A stretch of 35,773 bases of DNA from positions 1 through 35,773 of the forward strand of contig DASTWO010000037.1 of assembly GCA_035776675.1 (NCBI GenBank), given 5' to 3'. The stretch is from DASSOY01 sp035776675 (lineage in GTDB: Bacteria; Bacillota; Bacilli; Bacillales; DASSOY01). This document shows positions 15,208 through 22,163 of the stretch, one piece after another (position 1 is the stretch's first letter; the number at the start of each line of letters is the position of its first letter). The translations under genes were made by a program, and so were the position numbers. A model generated the notes under the pieces. That model had not been told where the DNA came from. It saw only the letters and a list, made by a program, of their open reading frames with translations, and ran no database searches.

Positions 15208-16403
15208 AAGAAGTAGTCATCGTTGATGCTGTCCGTACGCCGATCGGGCGTTACAAAGGGTCTTTGAAAGCCGTTAGACCCGATGATTTGGCGGCGACAG
15301 TGATCAAAGCCTTGTTACAAAGAAATTCAGGGTTGCCGAAGGAGGCAATCGAAGATGTCGTGTTCGGCAATGCGAACGGAGCCGGTGAGGAAAACCGGAA
15401 TGTCGCGCGCATGGCTTCGTTGTTAGCGGGATTGCCCGTTCAAGTGGCGGGTACGACGATTAACCGGCTGTGCGGGTCGAGCCTCGATACGGTCAATTAC
15501 GCTGCCAGGGCGATTGCGGTAGGCGAAGGAGACGTATTCATTGCAGGCGGGACGGAAAGTATGACGCGGGCGCCGTTTGTGATGGCGAAGCCGGAGAAGG
15601 AATTTCCGCGCGGGAATCCAGAAATGTTCGATACGACGATCGGGTGGCGTTTCGTCAACCCGAAGATGAAGGAAATGTATGGGACCGACAGCATGCCGGA
15701 AACGGCAGAGAATGTGGCGAAGCGGTATGAGGTGTCACGTGAGGCGCAGGACGAGTTCGCGTATGAGAGCCAGATGAAGGCGAAGAAAGCGATGGCGTCC
15801 GGGCGGCTCGACGATGAGGTAGTGCCGGTGAGCTATCGGGACCGCAAGGGGAATGAGATCGTAGTGGATACGGATGAGCATCCACGGCCGAACACGGCGC
15901 CGGAGAAATTGGCTGGGTTGAAGCCGATTTTCGAGGGCGGAACGGTGACGGCTGGGAATGCTTCCGGTATCAATGACGGCGCGTCGGCAGTTCTGATGAT
16001 GAGTGCGGATAAGGCGAAAGAACTCGGCTTGAAGCCGCTTGTCCGCTATGTGGCATCCGGCGTTTCCGGGGTGGAACCGGAGGTTATGGGACTCGGGCCG
16101 ATCTACGCCTCACGCAAGTCCATGGGGCGTGCCGGCTTGACTGTTGATGATCTGGGGCTGGTTGAATTGAATGAAGCCTTTGCTTCGCAATCTCTCCAGT
16201 GCATCAAGGAGCTTGAACTTGATCGTTCCAAGGTGAATCCTAACGGCGGGGCGATTTCTTACGGGCATCCGCTGGGAGCGAGCGGCGCAAGAATCTTAAC
16301 AACTTTAATCCATGAAATGAAGAAACAAGATACTCAATTCGGGTTAGCGACGATGTGTATTGGAGTCGGCCAGGGAATTGCTACAATTGTTGAAAACGTG
16401 TAA
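15204..16403 (+). CDS. paaJ: Acetyl-CoA acyltransferase, 3-oxoadipyl-CoA/3-oxo-5,6-dehydrosuberyl-CoA thiolase
   Basis: A 399-residue degradative thiolase expected to act twice in PAA catabolism, releasing acetyl-CoA from the C8 and C6 3-oxoacyl-CoA intermediates. Active-site residues are Cys90 (NRLCGSS), His355 (GHPLGASG) and Cys385 (CIGVGQG). The long insert with ITRAP-like MTRAPFVMAKPEKEFPRG matches PaaJ/PcaF thiolases. The ATG overlaps the paaH stop. The middle of the gene (about 15560-15960) is richer in G/C-ending codons than its flanks, but the reading frame is intact. Confidence 0.94.
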   Translation: MKEVVIVDAVRTPIGRYKGSLKAVRPDDLAATVIKALLQRNSGLPKEAIEDVVFGNANGAGEENRNVARMASLLAGLPVQVAGTTINRLCGSSLDTVNYAARAIAVGEGDVFIAGGTESMTRAPFVMAKPEKEFPRGNPEMFDTTIGWRFVNPKMKEMYGTDSMPETAENVAKRYEVSREAQDEFAYESQMKAKKAMASGRLDDEVVPVSYRDRKGNEIVVDTDEHPRPNTAPEKLAGLKPIFEGGTVTAGNASGINDGASAVLMMSADKAKELGLKPLVRYVASGVSGVEPEVMGLGPIYASRKSMGRAGLTVDDLGLVELNEAFASQSLQCIKELELDRSKVNPNGGAISYGHPLGASGARILTTLIHEMKKQDTQFGLATMCIGVGQGIATIVENV

Positions 16404-16418
16404 CCGGGAGGAGAAATC

Positions 16419-17195
16419 ATGGCGAAGGTAGAATATGAAGTTCAAGACTATATCGGGTATGTCAAAATCAATCGACCGGAAGTGCTGAATTGTTTCGATT
16501 ATGAAACGTTGGTCTCACTCGGCGAAATTGTCGATTCAATCCATGTTGATAAAGATGTCCGTGTCGTGATCTTCACAGGTGCGGGAGAGAAAGCTTTCAG
16601 CGCCGGCGCGGACTTAAAGGAACGCAAAAGTCTCAATGATCAACAGGTACGCCGCAATGTCAAGAAAATCCGCGATGTGTTTACGGCTGTGGCTGATTTG
16701 CCGCAGCCGACGATTGCCGCGATTAACGGTTATGCGCTTGGCGGCGGATTTGAGTTGGCGCTCGCCTGTGATTTCAGAATTGCCGTGTCCGATACGAAAG
16801 TCGGATTGCCGGAAACGAGCATGGCGATTATACCGGGAGCGGGCGGCACCCAAAGATTGCCGAGAATAATTGGTGAAGCCAAGGCACTTGAATTGATTTT
16901 GACAGCGAAGAAACTGACCTCCGAAGAAGCGTTGGAGTATGGCGTTCTAACGAGAACGGTACAGCATGAAAAATTGATCGATTCATGTAAAGAGTTGGCT
17001 GAGAAAATGCTGGCTAACGGGCCGATTGCCGTTCAGCAAGCCAAATATTCGATCAAGAATGGGATGAACGCCGACATTCATACAGGGATGGAAATGGAGT
17101 CCAAGGCCTATGAACTCACGATCCCGACGAAAGATAGAATGGAAGCCTTGCATGCTTTCAATGAGAAACGCAAGCCCGAGTTCAAAGGCGAATAA
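16419..17195 (+). CDS. Enoyl-CoA hydratase/isomerase family protein (second PaaF-like)
   Basis: A 258-residue crotonase-fold enzyme with both hydratase glutamates (GGFELALACD and GLPETSMAIIPGAGGTQRLPR) and an SAGADLKER oxyanion-hole segment. It is thus a genuine hydratase candidate, not a PaaG-type isomerase. It follows the thiolase by 15 bases with GGGAGGAG before its ATG and precedes paaX. It may be the second dehydroadipyl-CoA hydratase, or may have taken over a step missing here, such as oxepin ring opening, which normally uses a MaoC-fold enzyme; that is speculation. Sequence alone does not separate these choices. Confidence 0.88.
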   Translation: MAKVEYEVQDYIGYVKINRPEVLNCFDYETLVSLGEIVDSIHVDKDVRVVIFTGAGEKAFSAGADLKERKSLNDQQVRRNVKKIRDVFTAVADLPQPTIAAINGYALGGGFELALACDFRIAVSDTKVGLPETSMAIIPGAGGTQRLPRIIGEAKALELILTAKKLTSEEALEYGVLTRTVQHEKLIDSCKELAEKMLANGPIAVQQAKYSIKNGMNADIHTGMEMESKAYELTIPTKDRMEALHAFNEKRKPEFKGE

Positions 17196-17219
17196 GTGCG
17201 AGTCAAAGGATGAAAGACA

Positions 17220-18116
17220 ATGGATACGAGTCTAAATACGCGTTCGATGATCTTTACATTGTACGGTGACTATATCAGCCATTACGGCAGTGAAATCTGG
17301 ATTGGCAGCCTGATTCGTCTATTGCAGGCGTTCGGGCACAATGAGCAGTCGGTCCGTGCAGCTATTTCTAGAATGGGTAAGCAAGGCTGGGTGCAGTCCC
17401 GACGTGAGGGAAACAAGAGTTACTATTGTTTAACGGAGCGCGGAGGGAAGCGGATCAATGAGGCCGCGAAGCGAATTTTCAAATTACAGCCGGAAGCCTG
17501 GGATGGCAAATGGCGGATGTTGATGTACACCATTCCTGAAGAAAAACGGGCGATCCGTGACGAGTTGCGCAAGGAGATCGTCTGGAGTGGTTTTGGCATG
17601 CTTGCCAACGGATTCTGGATTTCACCGAACCGCCTTGAGAAGCAAGTGAATGATTTAATTGGTAAGTATGAGATCGCACCGTATGTTCATTTTTTTGTAA
17701 GTGAATATCAAGGGCCACATGAAAATGAGAAACTGGTCCGTGAGTGTTGGGATCTTGATGAAATCAATGATCGTTACGAGCGTTTCATTAACCATTACAG
17801 CCGAAAATTCGTGATTGGCAAAAGTAAAATAGAAAAAGGCGAGATGACAGATGGGGAATGTTTCGTCGAACGTGCTCAGCTTGTTCATGAATACAGGAAA
17901 TTTCTGTTTGTCGATCCTGGGCTGCCCGAGGAACTTGCCCCCGAAAAGTGGCTTGGCGGTTACGCGTCGTCCCTGTTCAGTGATTATTATAAGGCGCTTG
18001 CAGAACCGGCCAGCCGTTTCTTCGAATCGGTATTTGCCGAAGGAAACGAAATCGCGAATCGTCACCGTGAATACGACGCCTTGACTCACCCATTCATGGT
18101 TCAGAATAGGCCGTAG
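17220..18116 (+). CDS. paaX: Phenylacetyl-CoA-responsive transcriptional repressor PaaX
   Basis: A 298-residue PaaX-family regulator with an N-terminal winged helix-turn-helix (about residues 8-75; SIRAAISRM-type recognition helix read here as SVRAAISRMGKQGW), a central domain with KWRMLMYTIPEEKRAIRDELR, and the C-terminal PaaX domain (WLGGYASSLFSDYYK). Family members repress paa genes until phenylacetyl-CoA binds. It sits as the last gene of the long paa run, 24 bases after the hydratase, with AAAGGATG before the ATG. It would sense the product made both by PaaK and by the putative arylpyruvate dehydrogenase, so it could join the two branches. Its operators are not known here; TTACGT-containing elements near three promoters are candidates. 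Confidence 0.94.
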   Translation: MDTSLNTRSMIFTLYGDYISHYGSEIWIGSLIRLLQAFGHNEQSVRAAISRMGKQGWVQSRREGNKSYYCLTERGGKRINEAAKRIFKLQPEAWDGKWRMLMYTIPEEKRAIRDELRKEIVWSGFGMLANGFWISPNRLEKQVNDLIGKYEIAPYVHFFVSEYQGPHENEKLVRECWDLDEINDRYERFINHYSRKFVIGKSKIEKGEMTDGECFVERAQLVHEYRKFLFVDPGLPEELAPEKWLGGYASSLFSDYYKALAEPASRFFESVFAEGNEIANRHREYDALTHPFMVQNRP

Positions 18117-18155
18117 GTGCCGTTCGAATTGCTAATTCCTCTTTTTTACAAATTT

Positions 18156-18184
18156 TTGACAACGAGCCTGGATTATGATATGAT
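18156..18184 (+). promoter_or_regulatory. Strong sigma-A promoter upstream of the thioesterase/phenylalanine dehydrogenase genes
   Basis: TTGACA (18156-18161) and TATGAT (18179-18184) are separated by exactly 17 bases. The start codon is about 190 bases downstream, leaving a long leader. Confidence 0.85.
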
Positions 18185-18219
18185 CTTAGTAGCTGGTATT
18201 AATTTTACTCAGTAGTCGT

Positions 18220-18352
18220 TCGGCGGAGGATCGCCGCGTCCTGCGGCAGCACTGAATGGAATTTCCGGGGGTTTCTCAAGAAGCCCTTTTCAGGGCTCTT
18301 CAGCAGGTTCAGGTTGATCATAATTTGGACGCAATTACGTCAGGCGTAATTG
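18220..18352 (+). promoter_or_regulatory. Structured leader of the thioesterase gene, including a perfect 8-bp inverted repeat
   Basis: Three elements lie between promoter and start: GCCGC/GCGGC with a 5-base loop near 18230, AAGCCCT/AGGGCT around TTTC near 18285, and CAATTACG/CGTAATTG with a TCAGG spacer at 18332-18352, just before the ribosome binding site AGAGGTGA. The last could be an operator or an RNA hairpin that limits ribosome access. I cannot match the leader to a known riboswitch. Confidence 0.5.
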
Positions 18353-18372
18353 ATATAAGAGGTGATTTAGCG

Positions 18373-18762
18373 ATGAAACCAGGAATGGAAGTCGGCCAGC
18401 AGGCGACGATCTCGGCAGAGGTCACGCAAGAAATGTATGCGCAATTCGAAGGGAATGTCGTGCATCCGGCTTATTCCACTGTATCGATGGTTTATCATAT
18501 GGAATGGGCGGCCAGACAAATTATTTTGCCGTATTTGGAAAATCATGAAGAAGGAATCGGCGGTGCAGTATCCGCTAAGCACCTCGCACCTACCCCGCTC
18601 GGCGAAACCGTAGAGGTGACAGCCACATTAACCGAGTTGAAGGGAAGCGCCGTCATCACGGCGGTCGAAGTTCGAAATTCGAAAGGCCTTGCAGGAGAAG
18701 GCGAAGTCACGCAATTTATTCTACCGAAAGAAGAAATTGCAAATAAACTCCAGCAGGAGTAG
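18373..18762 (+). CDS. FlK-like hotdog acyl-CoA thioesterase
   Basis: A 129-residue hotdog protein resembling fluoroacetyl-CoA thioesterase FlK and its relatives. The three FlK active-site positions are conserved in kind and spacing: Thr36 (YST), Glu44 (MEWAA) and His70 (KHLAPTP), matching FlK Thr42, Glu50 and His76. FlK-type substrate specificity cannot be assumed. In E. coli, PaaI is a hotdog thioesterase that rescues CoA from dead-end PAA intermediates; this protein may do that job here by convergence. ATG 18373 follows AGAGGTGATT. A longer in-frame reading from 18256 runs through the structured leader and lacks a ribosome binding site. Confidence 0.83.
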   Translation: MKPGMEVGQQATISAEVTQEMYAQFEGNVVHPAYSTVSMVYHMEWAARQIILPYLENHEEGIGGAVSAKHLAPTPLGETVEVTATLTELKGSAVITAVEVRNSKGLAGEGEVTQFILPKEEIANKLQQE

Positions 18763-18783
18763 TTCTAATAAGAACCTAAAAAA

Positions 18784-18798
18784 ATGAAAGCGTTTTCT
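18784..18798 (+). promoter_or_regulatory. Candidate CcpA cre box upstream of phenylalanine dehydrogenase
   Basis: ATGAAAGCGTTTTCT matches the Bacillus catabolite-responsive element consensus (WTGNAARCGNWWNCW type) nearly perfectly, including the central CG. It lies 22 bases after the thioesterase stop and 62 bases before the dehydrogenase start, where it could repress by roadblock or regulate a promoter not recognised here. Confidence 0.65.
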
Positions 18799-18859
18799 TG
18801 TAATTGAAAATCAAATCTCCCGAGGCGGTTTGATCAAACAGGAAGAGGGGAAAAGGAAG

Positions 18860-19972
18860 ATGCTGACGTTTGAACGCATCCATGACCATGAACAAGTTTT
18901 ATTTTGCAATGATCCGGATTCTGGATTAAAGGCGATTATCGCAATCCATGATACGACCCTTGGGCCAGCTCTCGGCGGTTGCCGTATGCGCCCTTACAAA
19001 GATGTTGATGAAGCATTGGAAGACGTCCTCAGGTTATCGAAAGGGATGACCTACAAATGTGCCGCGTCTGATGTGGACTTCGGGGGCGGGAAATCCGTCA
19101 TTTTCGGTGATCCGCTTACAGATCGTTCTCCGGAATTGTTTCGCGCGTTTGGCCAGTTCATTGATTCCTTGAACGGCCGTTTTTATACGGGAACAGATAT
19201 GGGGACACAACCTGAAGATTTTGTCCAGGCGATGAATGAAACGAATTGTATTGTGGGCGTTCCTGAAGAGTACGGTGGACATGGGGACTCATCGGTTCCA
19301 ACCGCCCAAGGTGTTCTTTACAGCCTGAAAGCAATCAGCAGGGCCCTGTGGGACACGGAAGATTTGTCAGAGAAAGCATTCGCTATCCAGGGACTCGGAA
19401 AAGTCGGTTCCAAGGTGGCGCGGCAGCTTCTTGACGAAGGGGCAAGTCTGTATGTTTCGGATATCAGTGAGAAAGCCATTGACTCTGTGAGCACTTATGC
19501 GATCAAAACAGAAGGTTCGGTAACGGTTGTTAAGAACGATGAAATTTATGGAACAGATGCTGATGTTTTCGTTCCTTGTGCTCTTGGCGGCATTATTAAT
19601 GATGATTCGATTGATCAATTAAAAGCTAAAGCGGTTGCCGGATCTGCCAACAACCAGTTGTTAGAGGATGTTCATGGTGAACGACTCCGTGAGAAAGGAA
19701 TTCTTTATGCGCCGGATTACATAGTGAACAGCGGCGGTTTGATTCAGGTTGCCGATGAGCTGCATCCGCATGGGCCAAGCAAGGAACGGGTCTTGAAGAA
19801 AACAACGGCTATTTACAATACCTTGCTGAAAATATTCCATACAGCTCAGGGTGAATCCATTTCCACCGGAGCGGCCGCGGATCGATTTGTTGAAGAGCGT
19901 ATTCAAACAAGGATGCGGAGAAACAGCTTCTTTTCGCATCATAAACGTCCGAAATGGGACCTGCGGAAATGA
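18860..19972 (+). CDS. pdh: Phenylalanine dehydrogenase (EC 1.4.1.20)
   Basis: An NAD-dependent oxidative deaminase of the Glu/Leu/Phe/Val dehydrogenase family, giving phenylpyruvate and ammonia from L-Phe. The 370-residue protein has Lys66 (GMTYK) and Lys78 (FGGGK) for catalysis and GLGKVG (178-183) for NAD. It follows Bacillus/Lysinibacillus PheDH rather than leucine dehydrogenase: NGRFYTGTDMGT, GVPEEYGG-x-GDSSVPTAQGV and the C-terminal RNSFFSxxKRPKW. The two specificity positions known from L. sphaericus PheDH (Gly124, Leu307) correspond to Gly111 and Leu294 here, both offset by 13; leucine dehydrogenases have Ala and Val. ATG 18860 follows AGGGGAAAAGG; TTG 18830 is an alternative start. 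It lies 21 bases before the E1-alpha gene. Confidence 0.92.
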   Translation: MLTFERIHDHEQVLFCNDPDSGLKAIIAIHDTTLGPALGGCRMRPYKDVDEALEDVLRLSKGMTYKCAASDVDFGGGKSVIFGDPLTDRSPELFRAFGQFIDSLNGRFYTGTDMGTQPEDFVQAMNETNCIVGVPEEYGGHGDSSVPTAQGVLYSLKAISRALWDTEDLSEKAFAIQGLGKVGSKVARQLLDEGASLYVSDISEKAIDSVSTYAIKTEGSVTVVKNDEIYGTDADVFVPCALGGIINDDSIDQLKAKAVAGSANNQLLEDVHGERLREKGILYAPDYIVNSGGLIQVADELHPHGPSKERVLKKTTAIYNTLLKIFHTAQGESISTGAAADRFVEERIQTRMRRNSFFSHHKRPKWDLRK

Positions 19973-19993
19973 TAAAATTAAGGGGGTAAAGCC

Positions 19994-21073
19994 ATGGCAG
20001 ACGACTTTTTTCCGATTCATCAGGTTGTAAACGGAGAAGGTAAGCTCGTTGATTCGTCTTACAAAGAAGAATTGACGGTTGATTTAGCAAAGGAACTCTA
20101 CCGGAAAATGCTTCGCGCCCGTGTGTTTGACCGGAAAAGTGTGAATATGCAGCGCCAGGGTCGTATTGGGACATATGTACCGTTCGAAGGGCAGGAAGCC
20201 GCACAGATCGGGAGTGCTTTAGCCCTGGAAGATGGCGACTGGATGTTTCCTACATATCGGGATCATGGCGCGACGATGACATACGGCCAGTCACTCAAAA
20301 ATATTTTATTATATTGGAATGGACGGTACGAGGGAGGACTGCCGCCGAAAGGAAAGAACATCTTTCCCCCTGCGGTTCCGATTGCTTCACAAATTCTTCA
20401 TGCAACAGGGGCCGCTTGGGCCGAAAAGAAAAAAGGCTCGAATCGCGTGTCAATCGTTTATTTTGGCGATGGTGCGACATCAGAAGGGGACTTTCATGAA
20501 GGCCTCAACTTTTCCAGTGTGTTCAATGCACCGGTGGTCTTCTTTAATCAGAATAACGGTTTTGCGATCAGTGTCCCCATGAAACGCCAAATGAAGGCGA
20601 AAACCATTGCGCAGAAGGCGCTCGGTTATGATATCGAGGGCGTTCGCCTGGACGGCAATGATGTGTTTGCCGTGTACTTTGAAACGAAGAAGGCGATTGA
20701 ACGGGCTCGTAAAGGGGATGGCCCAACGCTGTTAGAAGCGGTGACATGGAGATACGGAGCGCATACAACATCTGATGACCCGTCGAAGTATCGGGAGAAC
20801 AACGAAGAGGAGAACAAACGACGCCGGGAGACGGAGGATCCATTAGGACGTGTCGAACGGTATTTGATTGCCGAAGGCCATGTGGACGAAGCGTGGATCG
20901 AGAGCGTTGAAGGCGAGGTTAGCAAAGAAGTGAACGCCGCGGTTGAAGAAATGGAAGCGGCGCCGAAGGCGGATGTGGAAGACATGTTTGATCACGTATT
21001 TGCCGAGCCGACCTGGACGATTGAGGAGCAGAAGCGTGCCCATCTTGAGCTTAAGGGAGGAGACGGGAAATGA
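19994..21073 (+). CDS. 2-oxoacid dehydrogenase E1 alpha subunit (candidate arylpyruvate dehydrogenase)
   Basis: The thiamine diphosphate-binding alpha chain of a pyruvate/branched-chain type 2-oxoacid dehydrogenase, 359 residues. The ThDP motif runs from GDGATSEGDF (158-167) to FNQNN (184-188). The regulatory-loop pattern WRYGAHTTSDDPSKYR (252-267) is present, and GTYVPFEGQEAAQIG (59-73) marks the PDH-like group. The substrate is not fixed by motifs. The neighbours decide the guess: it follows PheDH by 21 bases and no ptb, buk, bkdR or lpdV genes of the classical bkd operon are present. Phenylpyruvate to phenylacetyl-CoA would fit. AAGGGGG precedes ATG 19994, and its stop overlaps the E1-beta ATG. 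Confidence 0.9.
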   Translation: MADDFFPIHQVVNGEGKLVDSSYKEELTVDLAKELYRKMLRARVFDRKSVNMQRQGRIGTYVPFEGQEAAQIGSALALEDGDWMFPTYRDHGATMTYGQSLKNILLYWNGRYEGGLPPKGKNIFPPAVPIASQILHATGAAWAEKKKGSNRVSIVYFGDGATSEGDFHEGLNFSSVFNAPVVFFNQNNGFAISVPMKRQMKAKTIAQKALGYDIEGVRLDGNDVFAVYFETKKAIERARKGDGPTLLEAVTWRYGAHTTSDDPSKYRENNEEENKRRRETEDPLGRVERYLIAEGHVDEAWIESVEGEVSKEVNAAVEEMEAAPKADVEDMFDHVFAEPTWTIEEQKRAHLELKGGDGK

Positions 21074-22068
21074 CCACAACCGTTAAGACGAAGAAGCTGA
21101 CTTTGGTACAGGCGGTCACGGATGCTTTGCGGACAATGCTGGCTGAACACGATGATGTGCTCTTGCTTGGCCAGGATATTGGGCAAAACGGAGGTGTCTT
21201 TCGCGCAACCGAGGGGCTTTTCCGTGAATTTGGGGAGGACCGGGTAGTAGATACGCCGCTTGCCGAATCGGGGATGATCGGAACGTCTATAGGTCTTGCC
21301 ATCAACGGGTTTCGCCCTGTTGTGGAAATGCAGTTTTTCGGTTTTATTTACCCGGGATTCAATCAGATTATGACGCATGCTTCACGGATTCGGGCGAGAA
21401 CTCTGAGCCGCTGGCACGTTCCAATGGTCATTCGAGCCCCTTATGGTGCCGGTGTGAAGGCGCCGGAGATCCATTCTGACAGTATGGAGGCTTTGTTCAC
21501 GCACATTCCGGGGTTGAAGGTGGTTGTTCCTTCGAATCCATACGATGCCAAGGGATTGCTAATCGCTTCGATCGAGGATCCGGACCCCGTTTTATTTCTG
21601 GAACCAATGAAAGTCTACCGCGCGGGCCGTGCGGAAGTGCCTGAGGAGAAGTATTCTGTTGAACTTGGCAAAGCTGCGAAATTGAAAGAAGGCGACGACA
21701 TTACAGTGATTGCCTGGGGCGCAATGGTGCCAATGGTGAGGAAAGCCGCCGAGCAGGCGGAGGAAGAGCTTGGCATAAGCTGCGATGTGCTGGATTTGCG
21801 TACTCTTTACCCGTTGGATAAGGAAATGATCTCCACATCCGTCCAGAAGACGGGGCGCGCAGTGATAGTCCATGAAGCGCAGGCGACCGGTGGTGTTTCA
21901 GGGGATATTACATCGCTCATCAATGATACTGCTTTCTTGTATTTGCGTTCGCCGATTGAACGGGTGACAGGCTACGATACACCGGTTCCGGTTTTTTCGC
22001 TTGAGAACGATTATTTGCCGGACGTCGATAAGGTCAAGCAAGCCATACACAGGAGCGTCCACTTCTAA
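21070..22068 (+). CDS. 2-oxoacid dehydrogenase E1 beta subunit
   Basis: The 332-residue beta chain pairs with the E1-alpha encoded just upstream (ATGA overlap) to form the decarboxylating E1 heterotetramer. Typical stretches are LLGQDIGQNGGVFRATEGL (about 32-50), DTPLAESGMIGTSIGLA, the substrate-channel segment APEIHSDSMEALFTHIPGLKVV (split across residues 137-158) and the C-terminal transketolase_C domain with LDLRTLYPLD and VHEAQATGGVSGDI. GGGAGGAGACG precedes the ATG. It shares the promoter and presumed substrate of the alpha subunit. There are 95 bases before E2, including a small hairpin. Confidence 0.93.
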   Translation: MTTTVKTKKLTLVQAVTDALRTMLAEHDDVLLLGQDIGQNGGVFRATEGLFREFGEDRVVDTPLAESGMIGTSIGLAINGFRPVVEMQFFGFIYPGFNQIMTHASRIRARTLSRWHVPMVIRAPYGAGVKAPEIHSDSMEALFTHIPGLKVVVPSNPYDAKGLLIASIEDPDPVLFLEPMKVYRAGRAEVPEEKYSVELGKAAKLKEGDDITVIAWGAMVPMVRKAAEQAEEELGISCDVLDLRTLYPLDKEMISTSVQKTGRAVIVHEAQATGGVSGDITSLINDTAFLYLRSPIERVTGYDTPVPVFSLENDYLPDVDKVKQAIHRSVHF

Positions 22069-22118
22069 TTTCATTGCCAGTGGTCGGAAGTGAGCACGAG
22101 AAAGTTTGATAGAAGCTG

Positions 22119-22131
22119 GGCGTATTACGCC
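22119..22131 (+). repeat. Small inverted repeat between the E1-beta and E2 genes
   Basis: GGCGTATTACGCC is a perfect 13-base palindrome about 20 bases before the E2 ribosome binding site, in an otherwise unexplained 95-base gap. It may tune E2 expression; it could also be chance. Confidence 0.4.
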
Positions 22132-22163
22132 AAGGCCCTTTCAATTGGGGAGGAGGAAGTCCA

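Noticed and set aside
18256..18372. Thioesterase start at ATG 18256 with a 39-residue extension
   Set aside because: No ribosome binding site there, the segment forms RNA hairpins, and the hotdog domain begins naturally at ATG 18373 after AGAGGTGA.
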